Under the pieces are notes generated by a model. It ran no database searches. It worked only from the letters and a program-made list of their open reading frames with translations, and had not been told where the DNA came from. The position numbers and the translations under genes were made by a program. From Acidobacteriaceae bacterium (GTDB lineage: Bacteria > Acidobacteriota > Terriglobia > Terriglobales > Acidobacteriaceae): a stretch of DNA of 14,124 bases. The DNA lies in assembly GCA_030049955.1 (NCBI GenBank), contig JASIJX010000315.1, forward strand, positions 1 to 14,124, in the 5' to 3' direction. The number at the start of each line of letters is the position of its first letter. Position 1 is the first letter of the stretch. Shown here one piece after another: positions 1 to 7,497 of the stretch.

Positions 1-1
1 C

Positions 2-1144
2 AGTGTGAACCTGATCGAGGAAGATATCCGGGCCCGCGACATCCTTACGCGAAAAGCCTTCGAGAATGCCATAACCATTCACGCCGCCACCGGTGGGTCC
101 ACCAATGCCCTCATTCATCTTCCGGCCATTGCCTACGAAGCAGGTGTCGACATCACAATTGACGACTTCGATCGCATACATCGTCTCGTTCCTGTACTTG
201 CCAACGTAAAGACGACGGGACGTTATCCGGTCGAATACTTCTGGTACGCCGGTGGACTTCCGCGGCTGATGCTCGAATTGAAAGATCTCCTTCATCTCGA
301 CTGCCTCACGGTCACGGGCAAGACCCTGGGGGAGAATCTCGCGGAAATCGAGAAGAGCCGTTTCTTCGATGAGCGGATCGGCTATCTGCACAACTACAAA
401 ATCACGCTCGACGAAATCATTCGGCCCCGTTCCAACCCATTCGGCGAAGGCGGAGGCGTTGCAATACTTCGCGGAAATATCGCTCCTGGCGGTGCGATGA
501 TCAAGTCATTTTCCGTACCAAAGGAGATGCACGTTCACACTGGCCCGGCTCGCGTGTTTAACACCGAGGATGAAGCTCTGGATTCCTTGATCGGACGCCA
601 TGGAGCAAAGAAGGTCGCGCCTGGTGAAGTTGTCGTGATCCGCTATGAAGGCCCACGCGCCAACGGCATGCCCGAGATGTATTTTGCTTCAGCGATTATC
701 GCCGCCGATCCAGCTCTTAATCACACCACGGCCCTCATTACTGATGGACGCTATTCCGGTGCGATGAAGGGCCCTTGCGTTGGGCATGTCACTCCCGAAG
801 CTATCGACGGTGGTCCCATCGCTCTCGTTGAAGAAGACGATTTAATCGAAATCAACATTCCGGAACGTAGCCTCGGAATCGTAGGCGTTGGGAAGAGATC
901 GATGAAACCCAAAGCGATAGACAAAGTTCTAGCTGAACGCCGCGCGCACTGGACTGCGCCGCCTTCCCGCCACACTCGAGGAATTCTGTCGCTCTACTCG
1001 CGAGTCGCCACAGGCTCTGCGGAGGGTGCATTGATGACCGCGCATGAAAAAGCAGATCGCGACGCAGTTCCGGAAGCGGCTCATCCCGTAAGCCACAACG
1101 ACAGCGCCCATCTCGAATTTGTCGAAAAAAGGCGCGCCGCCTAA
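2..1144 (+). CDS. IlvD/Edd family dehydratase, C-terminal part (sugar-acid or dihydroxy-acid dehydratase), 5' truncated by window
   Basis: The reading frame is open from the first full codon, and the product aligns from roughly one third into a normal IlvD/Edd enzyme (about 570-600 residues). The GTG at 5 is therefore an internal valine and not a start. Visible family blocks are AATGGSTNALIHLPAIA near the beginning, GGLPRLM, and TDGRYSG (codons 752-760 region). The serine of TDGRYSG corresponds to the proposed catalytic base. The Fe-S cysteine ligands lie upstream of the window. The family dehydrates 2,3-dihydroxy acids to 2-keto-3-deoxy acids. Members include dihydroxy-acid dehydratase (branched-chain amino acids), 6-phosphogluconate dehydratase, and arabinonate, xylonate and gluconate dehydratases. 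The tail (LSLYSRVATGSAEGAL) resembles dihydroxy-acid dehydratases, but the downstream sugar dehydrogenase and debranching enzyme argue for an aldonate substrate. Family is secure; substrate is open. Confidence 0.5.
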   Translation, partial: SVNLIEEDIRARDILTRKAFENAITIHAATGGSTNALIHLPAIAYEAGVDITIDDFDRIHRLVPVLANVKTTGRYPVEYFWYAGGLPRLMLELKDLLHLDCLTVTGKTLGENLAEIEKSRFFDERIGYLHNYKITLDEIIRPRSNPFGEGGGVAILRGNIAPGGAMIKSFSVPKEMHVHTGPARVFNTEDEALDSLIGRHGAKKVAPGEVVVIRYEGPRANGMPEMYFASAIIAADPALNHTTALITDGRYSGAMKGPCVGHVTPEAIDGGPIALVEEDDLIEINIPERSLGIVGVGKRSMKPKAIDKVLAERRAHWTAPPSRHTRGILSLYSRVATGSAEGALMTAHEKADRDAVPEAAHPVSHNDSAHLEFVEKRRAA

Positions 1145-1161
1145 ATGTCAGGAGGGAGAAG

Positions 1162-2175
1162 ATGAGCGCGGATCACAAACTCAAAGTGGTAGTCGCCGAT
1201 TACGATTTCGGCGATGTTGCTATCGAGCAATCTATCGTCACAGGTGCGGGCTTTGAACTCGTCGCTGCACAGTGCAAGAGTGAAGATGACGTTATCGCAG
1301 TAGCTGCCGATGCGGACGCGGTGCTTACGCAATATGCGGAGATCGGCAAGCGCGCCATTCAAAGCTTCACGCGATGCAAGGTGATCGCGCGATACGGCAT
1401 TGGAGTGGATATTGTCGATGTCGATGCTGCCACTGCGAAAAACATCATTGTGACCAATGTTCCCAACGATTGGTGTATGAACGAAGTCGCAGACCATGCG
1501 GTCGCCCTTCTTTTGGCTTTGATCCGCAAGCTTCCGACATATGATCGAGCCACTCGCGCCGGTGAATGGCACTGGCAAACTGGCCGGCCAATCCAACGAT
1601 TACAGCAAGGCACTGTGGGACTGTTCTCGTTCGGCGCGATCGCGAAAGAGGTTGCCCGGCGCATGCGTGGATTTGGCGTTCGAATCATTGCTCATGATCC
1701 GTTTGTCGACGAGCGCGAGGCAACTTCTGCGGGCGTGTCTCTTGTCAGCTTCGACGAATTGCTGGCGCAGTCCGATTACCTCGTAATTCAGGCGCCTTTG
1801 ACTGCGAAGACGCGCGGCCGCTTCGGTGAAGCAGAGCTGCGCCGGATGAAGCGAGGTGCGATCCTGGTTAATACTGCGCGTGGGCCGATCGTGAAAGATG
1901 CGGATTTATATCGGGTTCTGAAAGATGGGTGGCTCGCGGGAGCGGGGCTCGACGACTTAGAAGAAGAGCCGGCAAAACGAGCGAAATGGAAACCTGATAA
2001 CCCGCTATTTACGCTGGAAAACGTGATCATCACGCCGCATGCGGCGTACTACTCGGAGCAATCCATCGAAATTGTGCGCCGCTTTGCATCTCAGGAGGCA
2101 GTGCGTGTGTTGAGAGGAGAGGCGCCACTCTCGCCCGTCAACAAGGCACCAGCCGTAAGTGAAAAGGCAGCTTAG
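1162..2175 (+). CDS. D-isomer-specific 2-hydroxyacid dehydrogenase
   Basis: This 337-residue protein has the two-domain layout of phosphoglycerate dehydrogenase/CtBP-type enzymes. They interconvert 2-keto acids and D-2-hydroxy acids with NAD(P)H in the cytosol. The catalytic triad is readable: Arg240 in NTARGP, Glu269 in LDDLEEEP, and His293 in ITPHAA. The R-to-E spacing of 29 equals that of D-lactate dehydrogenase. The dinucleotide loop is unusual: residues 153-161 read GLFSFGAIA where GLxGxGxIG is expected, so the first glycine of GxGxxG is Ser156 and the last is Ala161. The start ATG follows a strong Shine-Dalgarno (AGGAGGGA, 1150-1157), 17 nt after the dehydratase stop, so the genes are probably cotranscribed. 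A role in reducing a keto-aldonate or hydroxypyruvate-type intermediate fits the context but is inferred. Confidence 0.5.
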   Translation: MSADHKLKVVVADYDFGDVAIEQSIVTGAGFELVAAQCKSEDDVIAVAADADAVLTQYAEIGKRAIQSFTRCKVIARYGIGVDIVDVDAATAKNIIVTNVPNDWCMNEVADHAVALLLALIRKLPTYDRATRAGEWHWQTGRPIQRLQQGTVGLFSFGAIAKEVARRMRGFGVRIIAHDPFVDEREATSAGVSLVSFDELLAQSDYLVIQAPLTAKTRGRFGEAELRRMKRGAILVNTARGPIVKDADLYRVLKDGWLAGAGLDDLEEEPAKRAKWKPDNPLFTLENVIITPHAAYYSEQSIEIVRRFASQEAVRVLRGEAPLSPVNKAPAVSEKAA

Positions 2176-2197
2176 GGAGTAAATAGAAGCTCAGAAC

Positions 2198-2210
2198 TCC
2201 GTAGTACGGA
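2198..2210. promoter_or_regulatory. Short perfect palindrome upstream of the sugar dehydrogenase gene
   Basis: TCCGTA-G-TACGGA is a perfect 6-bp inverted repeat around one central base. It lies in the 49-bp gap before the dehydrogenase and ends 14 nt upstream of its ATG. It could be an operator for an internal promoter. No convincing -35/-10 pair or Shine-Dalgarno was found beside it, so its role is uncertain and chance occurrence is possible. Confidence 0.5.
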
Positions 2211-2224
2211 ATCGGTATCACCTT

Positions 2225-3316
2225 ATGCATGCTCTCGCAGTATTTCCATCGCAGAAGAGAGTCGATTTACTCGACATTCCTGAACCTCGTATGAAGAGCG
2301 CAACAGAGGTGCTCCTGAAAGTTCGTGAAGTAGGGATTTGTGGCACAGACCGGGAGATCGCATCGTTCGAATATGGCGACCCACCCTCAGGTACGGACCA
2401 TCTCATCCTGGGACATGAGTCACTCGCAGAGGTAATCGAACCTGGACGCGAGGTGAGCGGTCTTCAGGCCGGAGACCTGGTAGTTGCGATGGTCCGCCGC
2501 CCCTGCCCGCACGCTGAATGCAGAGCATGCCGCGCCGGACGGCCGGATTTTTGCGTGACCGGCGACTATACCGAGCGCGGCATTAAGGGCGCAGATGGGT
2601 TCCTGACGGACTATGTTGTAGATGATGAAGCGTATCTCGTAAGAGTGCCACGTGTTTTGGCTGATGTCGCGGTTTTGCTCGAACCCTTAACTGTGGTCGC
2701 GAAAGCTGTCGATCAGGCGAACGCGATTTTCGCCAGGCTCCGTTACGATCCTGACCCGCAGCGCGGATTAGTCCTGGGAGCAGGCCCAATCGGTCTCTTG
2801 GGCGCGATGGTGCTCGTCGCAAATGGATTCGACACGCTCGTCTATTCGCGAGACTCAGAACAGAGTAAGCAGGCAGAGCTGGTTCGCTCCTTTGGAGCCC
2901 ATTATGCATCGTCGACAATCACTCCGATCGAGGATCTTGGAAAAAAGGTGGGTGAATTTGATGTGGTGCTCGAGGCCGTAGGATTCGCACCGCTGATGAT
3001 GGCTGCAACTCAGATGCTGAGACCGAATGGAGTGCTCGCGCTTACTGGAGTTCCCCCCGACGCTGCCGTTGCCACACTGAACGCGGGCCACATTCTCCGC
3101 GATCTCGTCCTTCGGAACAAAGTGGCTTTCGGAACGGTAAACGCCGGCCGAAGCGATCACATATCAGCTATTCAGCACATCGAACAGTTCATGACCTTGT
3201 TCCCAGAGAGCGTACGCACACTTATAACCGATCGTGTGCCAGTGGATGAAGCGCCACAATTGCTGACTCAACGACGAGGAATCAAGAACGTCGTGCAGAT
3301 GAGTCGCGCAGCCTGA
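2225..3316 (+). CDS. Zinc-dependent glucose 1-dehydrogenase-like MDR alcohol dehydrogenase
   Basis: The 363-residue product belongs to the medium-chain dehydrogenases and most resembles the archaeal-type glucose/aldose 1-dehydrogenases, which oxidise aldoses to aldonolactones. Catalytic-zinc residues are Cys39 (GICGTD), His64-Glu65 (GHES) and probably Glu153 (LLEPLTVVAKA). The last motif is typical of glucose dehydrogenases. A structural-zinc lobe spans residues 94-110 (C94, H96, C99, C102, C110). The Rossmann motif GAGPIG is at 185-190. The end of the second strand reads YSRD, with arginine and no acidic residue at the usual NAD-discriminating position, which suggests NADP use (inference). 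The ATG at 2225 lacks an obvious Shine-Dalgarno. The gene sits 49 bp after the hydroxyacid dehydrogenase and 13 nt before the cyclase gene. The exact sugar is unknown; L-fucose, galactose or arabinose dehydrogenases in the same family are alternatives. Confidence 0.5.
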   Translation: MHALAVFPSQKRVDLLDIPEPRMKSATEVLLKVREVGICGTDREIASFEYGDPPSGTDHLILGHESLAEVIEPGREVSGLQAGDLVVAMVRRPCPHAECRACRAGRPDFCVTGDYTERGIKGADGFLTDYVVDDEAYLVRVPRVLADVAVLLEPLTVVAKAVDQANAIFARLRYDPDPQRGLVLGAGPIGLLGAMVLVANGFDTLVYSRDSEQSKQAELVRSFGAHYASSTITPIEDLGKKVGEFDVVLEAVGFAPLMMAATQMLRPNGVLALTGVPPDAAVATLNAGHILRDLVLRNKVAFGTVNAGRSDHISAIQHIEQFMTLFPESVRTLITDRVPVDEAPQLLTQRRGIKNVVQMSRAA

Positions 3317-3329
3317 TTGGGGGACGTAC

Positions 3330-4037
3330 GTGCGAGAGCTACATACACAAATCGCGACAACACCTGCAACATCAAGTGAATGGCTCGATATCTCTGTGCC
3401 GATTTATACCGGAATGGTGCATTATCCTGACAATCCGCCCATCGAAATTGACACGATCGCTCACGTAGAGAGAGGGGACATCTGCACACTTTCCCGGCTG
3501 ACGATGGGAAGTCACACGGGGACTCACATCGATGCACCGATCCACTTCTTGCCCGGCGGAGCGGGAGCCGAGGAAGTACCTCTGGAAAATCTGATTGGAC
3601 CTGCACGCGTGGTCGAAATCAAAGATCCCGGTGCGGTCAGAGCTGAGGAACTCCGGCGTCACCATTTAGGCGTTGGCGAACGCCTGCTGCTCAAAACTTC
3701 CAACTCAGAGCGGTGCTGGAAGACTTCTCAGTTCGTTCCCAACTTCGTATCCATCGCCGAAGATGCTGCTTCGTATCTCGCCAGCCTGAACACACTGGCG
3801 GTGGGGATCGATTATCTGTCGGCGGGAAGCCCTGAAACACATCGCGCTCTCCTCGGCGCCGGTGTGGTCATCATTGAGGGAGTGAACCTGACAGGCGTTT
3901 CTCAGGGCCGATACGACCTGTTATGCCTCCCGTTATTGATTTTAGGAGGTGACGGGTCACCCGCGCGGGTTTTGTTGAAAGTCTCAGACACTACCGATGA
4001 GAGCAAAGCATTTGCAAAAGGAAACGAGAACCATTGA
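3330..4037 (+). CDS. Cyclase-family (kynurenine formamidase-like) metal-dependent hydrolase
   Basis: This 235-residue protein carries the hallmark motif of the cyclase/kynurenine formamidase fold, HTGTHIDAPIHF at residues 62-73, with metal ligands expected at His62, His66 and Asp68. The N-terminal WLDISVPIYTGMVHYPD segment is also typical of the family. Known members hydrolyse N-formylkynurenine or isatin, opening amide or ring bonds with zinc or manganese. Translation appears to begin at a GTG (3330) preceded by a G-rich stretch at 3319-3323. The next in-frame ATG would remove part of the conserved N-terminus. The gene lies 13 nt after the glucose-dehydrogenase-like gene and no tryptophan-catabolic gene is nearby. 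I infer a possible role in opening an aldonolactone, but family membership alone does not show this. Confidence 0.5.
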   Translation: MRELHTQIATTPATSSEWLDISVPIYTGMVHYPDNPPIEIDTIAHVERGDICTLSRLTMGSHTGTHIDAPIHFLPGGAGAEEVPLENLIGPARVVEIKDPGAVRAEELRRHHLGVGERLLLKTSNSERCWKTSQFVPNFVSIAEDAASYLASLNTLAVGIDYLSAGSPETHRALLGAGVVIIEGVNLTGVSQGRYDLLCLPLLILGGDGSPARVLLKVSDTTDESKAFAKGNENH

Positions 4038-4056
4038 AAAGACATGGAGGTGGCCG

Positions 4057-4407
4057 ATGGCATCGCCACATGCACCACATGAAGTGTTTGAACGGCTTCA
4101 ATCTCGCGAGTGTGAACCAATTCTGCGTGGGGTGACGGGAACCTACCAATTCGAGATCGAAAATGGCAGGCAGTGGTTTATTTCTGTTCGGGACGGCAAG
4201 GTCACGATGGAAGAGGCTCGGCACGATGCAGACTGCACGATCTCATGTGCTGAACCCGACCTTATCGACATTCTTGAGGGGCGGCGCAATCTGATCACGG
4301 CCGCAATGCAGGGACGCGTGAAGGTCCGCGGCGACGTCTTACTCGCGCAAAGGTTTCATGCGGTGGTCAGATCTCTGACTGAGGGCAGAAAAGAGGAGGC
4401 GGCATGA
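4057..4407 (+). CDS. Small SCP2 sterol-binding-domain protein
   Basis: The product is 116 residues. It is made up almost wholly of an SCP2-like domain: a strand pair around GTYQFEIENGRQWFISVRDGKVTM, then DADCTISCAEPDLIDILEGRRN, then a short helix region QGRVKVRGDVLLAQRF. The pattern of a scored subunit followed by 'GKVKVRGD' is typical of bacterial SCP2 domains, which form a hydrophobic tunnel that binds lipids or acyl groups. The ATG at 4057 was chosen because GGAGGT (4046-4051) sits 5 nt upstream. A longer in-frame start at 3997 would lie inside the preceding gene and add a non-family leader. The stop overlaps the next start as ATGA (4404-4407), which implies translational coupling to the debranching enzyme. 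Its biochemical role there is unknown. Confidence 0.5.
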   Translation: MASPHAPHEVFERLQSRECEPILRGVTGTYQFEIENGRQWFISVRDGKVTMEEARHDADCTISCAEPDLIDILEGRRNLITAAMQGRVKVRGDVLLAQRFHAVVRSLTEGRKEEAA

Positions 4408-6449
4408 GGGCAAAGCCAGTAAGCATTCTGGAAGGCGACACGTTCGTTGTAAGCGACCGCCGCGGCGATATCTCCATTTCTCCTGAAGAAGCGCAGGGCC
4501 TGTTTCAGGGAGACACGCGATTCCTGTCTCGTTGGGTTCTGACTGTGAATGGAGAGCGGCCGAGCCCACTTTCAACCGATGACGTCAATTACTTCTCATC
4601 GCAATTTTTCCTTGTTCCGGGAACAGGCACGATCTACGTGAATTCTCCAATGTCCATCGTGCGACAGCGCGCAGTTGGCGGAGGATTTCACGAAGACCTG
4701 AAATTCACAAATCACAAAGCCGCAGCTCTCGATCTGGATATCAGGATCGAGGCCGATGCAGACTTCGCCGATCTATTTCAGGTGAAGGACGCGCAGTTCA
4801 AGCGTGCGGGCAAGTTCTACAAGCGCATTGATGGCGATCGGCTTGTTCTCGGATATCAGAGAGAGAAGTTCGTGCGCGAAACCTGGATAACATCGAGCAT
4901 TCCCGCCGAAATCGATGAAAAGGGATTTCGCTTCCGGGTGCACCTTGAGCCACACGGTGAGTGGGGTACGGGGTTAGATGTGCTCGCGGCTGTCGATGGC
5001 ACCGAGGGTATCAAGACAAAGCCGAAATACAAAGACGTGCACGATACGCCAACTCCGAATGTTGGGATGAGCCTGGAAAGGTGGATCGCAAGTGCGCCAC
5101 AGCTTCATGCATCCTGGCCCGATCTCCAGAGAATTTATGAACGCTCTCTAGTAGACCTGGCTGCATTGCGCTTCTTCGCGCGTCTTACGCCTGGAGAAGC
5201 GATCCCGGCTGCCGGACTTCCCTGGTTCATGGCGCTCTTTGGCAGAGATAGTATCTTCACCAGCTTGCAGGCCCTCCCGTTCATACCTGACCTCGCCTGG
5301 ACCACATTAAAAATACTCGCCCTCCGCCAGGGTATGCGGTGTGATGACTTTCGAGAGGAAGAGCCGGGAAAGATATTGCATGAGTCGCGCATGGGTGAGA
5401 TGACCGCATTCGAGGAGCGACCTCATTCACCCTATTTCGGCGCTGCCGACGCTACTCCGTTGTTCCTCGTCCTGATGGACGAGATTGAACGTTGGTCTGG
5501 AAGGCACGAGCTAATCACAAGGTTCGAAGCGGAGGCGAGAGCGGCCCTGCGTTGGATCGATGAATTTGGCGACCGCGATGGCGACGGCTACATCGAGTAC
5601 GAACGGAGAAATAAAGAGACGGGCCTCGAGAACCAGTGTTGGAAGGATTCGTGGGATTCCATTCTGTTCAGCGATGGAACGCTGGCGTCTTACCCAATCG
5701 CGACTTGCGAGATCCAGGGCTACGCCTATGATGCCAAGCGCAGATGCGCCAGGTTGGCACGCGAGCTCTGGGGCGATTCCAACCTGGCAAACCGGCTGGA
5801 AAAGGAAGCCGCTGAGCTGAAGGAGAAATTTAATCGCGACTTCTGGATCCCGGAAAAGCAATTCTTCGCGCTCGCTCTCGATGGTCAGAAGCGCAAAGTT
5901 GATTCATTAACTTCAAACATCGGACACCTGCTATGGAGCGGCATCGTCGATGGGGACAAGGCGGCGGCATGTGCGAGCCATCTGGTTGGACCACAACTGT
6001 TTTCAGGCTGGGGCGTGCGCACAATGGCCGCTGGGGAAGGGGGCTACAATCCCATTGGTTATCACGTTGGAACAGTGTGGCCATTCGATAATTCGATCTG
6101 CGCCCTCGGATTGCGAAATTATGGTTTTAAGAAGGAAGCGGCGCAAATAGCCCTGGCAATTCTCGAAGCCGCTAAATATTTCCAATATCGATTGCCCGAG
6201 GCATTTGCAGGCTACTCCAGAGCAGAAACGAACTTTCCCGTCGAATATCCAACAGCATGCAGCCCGCAAGCATGGTCCTCAGGCGCTCCGTTGCTATTTC
6301 TGCGCACGCTCTTAGGTTTGGAGCCGGTCGGCAATCGACTGCTGGTCGATCCAGCTGTTCCTAAACAAATCGAATGGATCGAGCTGTTAGGTATCCCTGG
6401 CCGGTGGGGTCAAGCTGACGCCTTTGCGCGCGGCCTAATTCATGTCTGA
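4404..6449 (+). CDS. Amylo-alpha-1,6-glucosidase-like glycogen debranching enzyme (GDE_N_bis type)
   Basis: The 681-residue protein has an N-terminal beta-sandwich domain (about 10-210, starting VSILEGDTFVVSDRRGDI, typical of GDE_N_bis). An (alpha/alpha)6 barrel follows at about 235-665. Conserved barrel blocks are LPWFMALFGRDS (GRDS at 280-283), DRDGDGYIEYERR (from 390), NQCWKDSWD (410-418), YHVGTVWPFDNS, and LPEAFAGY (597-604). Asp415 and Glu599 are my candidates for the general acid and base by analogy with related inverting glycosidases. The family hydrolyses alpha-1,6-linked glucose in glycogen or related alpha-glucans. I see no signal peptide, so it is probably cytosolic. The start is supported by AGAGGAGG 4 nt upstream and the ATGA overlap with the SCP2 gene. 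It could supply free glucose to the dehydrogenase encoded upstream. The exact glucan is not determined. Confidence 0.5.
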   Translation: MRAKPVSILEGDTFVVSDRRGDISISPEEAQGLFQGDTRFLSRWVLTVNGERPSPLSTDDVNYFSSQFFLVPGTGTIYVNSPMSIVRQRAVGGGFHEDLKFTNHKAAALDLDIRIEADADFADLFQVKDAQFKRAGKFYKRIDGDRLVLGYQREKFVRETWITSSIPAEIDEKGFRFRVHLEPHGEWGTGLDVLAAVDGTEGIKTKPKYKDVHDTPTPNVGMSLERWIASAPQLHASWPDLQRIYERSLVDLAALRFFARLTPGEAIPAAGLPWFMALFGRDSIFTSLQALPFIPDLAWTTLKILALRQGMRCDDFREEEPGKILHESRMGEMTAFEERPHSPYFGAADATPLFLVLMDEIERWSGRHELITRFEAEARAALRWIDEFGDRDGDGYIEYERRNKETGLENQCWKDSWDSILFSDGTLASYPIATCEIQGYAYDAKRRCARLARELWGDSNLANRLEKEAAELKEKFNRDFWIPEKQFFALALDGQKRKVDSLTSNIGHLLWSGIVDGDKAAACASHLVGPQLFSGWGVRTMAAGEGGYNPIGYHVGTVWPFDNSICALGLRNYGFKKEAAQIALAILEAAKYFQYRLPEAFAGYSRAETNFPVEYPTACSPQAWSSGAPLLFLRTLLGLEPVGNRLLVDPAVPKQIEWIELLGIPGRWGQADAFARGLIHV

Positions 6450-6506
6450 GGTTGGCCGAAAACCTGCGCAGGGAAAACCGGTGGCGATGGTCTCCGGCAC
6501 ACCTCA

Positions 6507-7409
6507 TTACGTTTTTGATCCTTGCGCTTGAGCGCCTAAGCCCGGATTGCTGAAAAGCCTCAATCGCGACATGACCACTTCCTTTACTGATTCGACGACA
6601 GGAGGCAGAATCTTATAAGGAACGATCTCTGCTGGTTTCGCAGCCAGGCTGCTTTCTAGGCTGCGTCTCCATGCCACCCGCAACTCTGTGTTGATATGGA
6701 CCTCGGTGATGCCCGCAGCAATGGCCCTGCGAAAGTCATCGTCGTCTGTCCCCGATCCGCCATGCAAAGTCAACGGTACTCCAGTCGCTTTCTTGATGGC
6801 GGCGATTCGTTCAATATCCAGGTGCTGCTTTGTTTGCCCCTGAACCATGCTTCTGGACATGCCGTGCATGTTTCCAACTGCAGGGGCGAGAATGTCGATG
6901 CCGGTTTCGGCTACAAATTGCTTTGCCTGTTCGGGCGTGGTAAGGCCTTTCTTCGAAGGGTCAGGCATGACCTCGTGAATTTCCGATCCACTGCCAATGT
7001 CGCCGATCTCTCCCTCCACCAGCATGGAAGGATGGATTGCTTTAAGCGCCGTCACAGCTTCTTTCGTCTTGCGGATATTCTCTTCGAACGGCAACGCAGA
7101 GAGATCGAAGACAATCGAGTCGAATTTGGCCCGTGCCACCTCAATTCCGCCAGCGAGTGAATGCGTGTGGTCCGCATTAAGAAAGATCGGGAACCCATAC
7201 TCATCACGCAGGCTCCGCACCAGAGCTGCGATCTGGTTGACGCCCATAAAGGCCCGTTCACCCTCGGACGCGCCGATAATCACCGGTACATTCAGTTGCT
7301 GCGCGGCGGTAAAGACGGCTTTCAAGAGAACGAGATCAGAGACGTTGAAATGGCCAATTGCTATGCCGCGCTGACTCGCTTGCTGTAAAACAGCGATGAG
7401 CATTTGCAT
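6507..7409 (-). CDS. Class II ketose-bisphosphate aldolase (fructose/tagatose-bisphosphate type)
   Basis: The 300-residue TIM-barrel aldolase resembles GatY/KbaY/FbaA-type class IIB enzymes, which cleave ketose 1,6-bisphosphates to dihydroxyacetone phosphate and an aldehyde phosphate. Expected residues are present: Asp80-His81 (NADH), His182 (NMHG), His216 (LHGGSG) and Asn240 (HIN). Asp80 is the likely acid/base, and the three histidines are the zinc ligands. The ATG at 7409 was chosen because AGGAGGTG (7417-7424) lies 7 nt upstream. A longer frame beginning at 7454 would place the start in the promoter region and adds a non-conserved leader. Its DHTHS motif, instead of the more common DHG, hints at a side branch of the family, so the ketose substrate is uncertain. 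The gene converges on the debranching enzyme with a 57-bp gap and has its own promoter. Confidence 0.5.
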   Translation of the reverse strand: MQMLIAVLQQASQRGIAIGHFNVSDLVLLKAVFTAAQQLNVPVIIGASEGERAFMGVNQIAALVRSLRDEYGFPIFLNADHTHSLAGGIEVARAKFDSIVFDLSALPFEENIRKTKEAVTALKAIHPSMLVEGEIGDIGSGSEIHEVMPDPSKKGLTTPEQAKQFVAETGIDILAPAVGNMHGMSRSMVQGQTKQHLDIERIAAIKKATGVPLTLHGGSGTDDDDFRRAIAAGITEVHINTELRVAWRRSLESSLAAKPAEIVPYKILPPVVESVKEVVMSRLRLFSNPGLGAQAQGSKT

Positions 7410-7453
7410 GGAATCGCACCTCCTCGTCGTGAGGATCTGCCGGCAACGAACCA

Positions 7454-7482
7454 CTTATACGCTCACACGGCGTCATTGTCAT
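7454..7482 (-). promoter_or_regulatory. Sigma70-like promoter of the aldolase gene
   Basis: Reading the minus strand, ATGACA (7482-7477) and TATAAG (7459-7454) are separated by exactly 17 nt. Each hexamer differs from consensus by one base. Transcription would begin near 7447, giving a leader of about 38 nt that contains the aldolase Shine-Dalgarno. This also argues for the 7409 start and for expression separate from ridA. Confidence 0.5.
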
Positions 7483-7497
7483 CTGATGGAAGTGACA
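7477..7497. promoter_or_regulatory. Dyad TGTCA-N11-TGACA overlapping the aldolase -35 box
   Basis: Perfect 5-bp arms lie at 7477-7481 and 7493-7497. One arm coincides with the -35 hexamer of the aldolase promoter, a normal place for a repressor or activator site. The arms are short, so this is a candidate operator only; the regulator is not identified in the window. Confidence 0.5.

Noticed and set aside
3997..4056. Longer N-terminus for the SCP2 protein
   Set aside because: It lies partly within the preceding gene, lacks a ribosome site, and the added residues are not family-like; ATG 4057 has GGAGGT at 5 nt.
6450..6506. Terminator between the convergent debranching and aldolase genes (CCTGCGCAGG at 6463-6472)
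   Set aside because: The palindrome has no room for a loop and no adjacent U-run on either strand, so I do not call a terminator.
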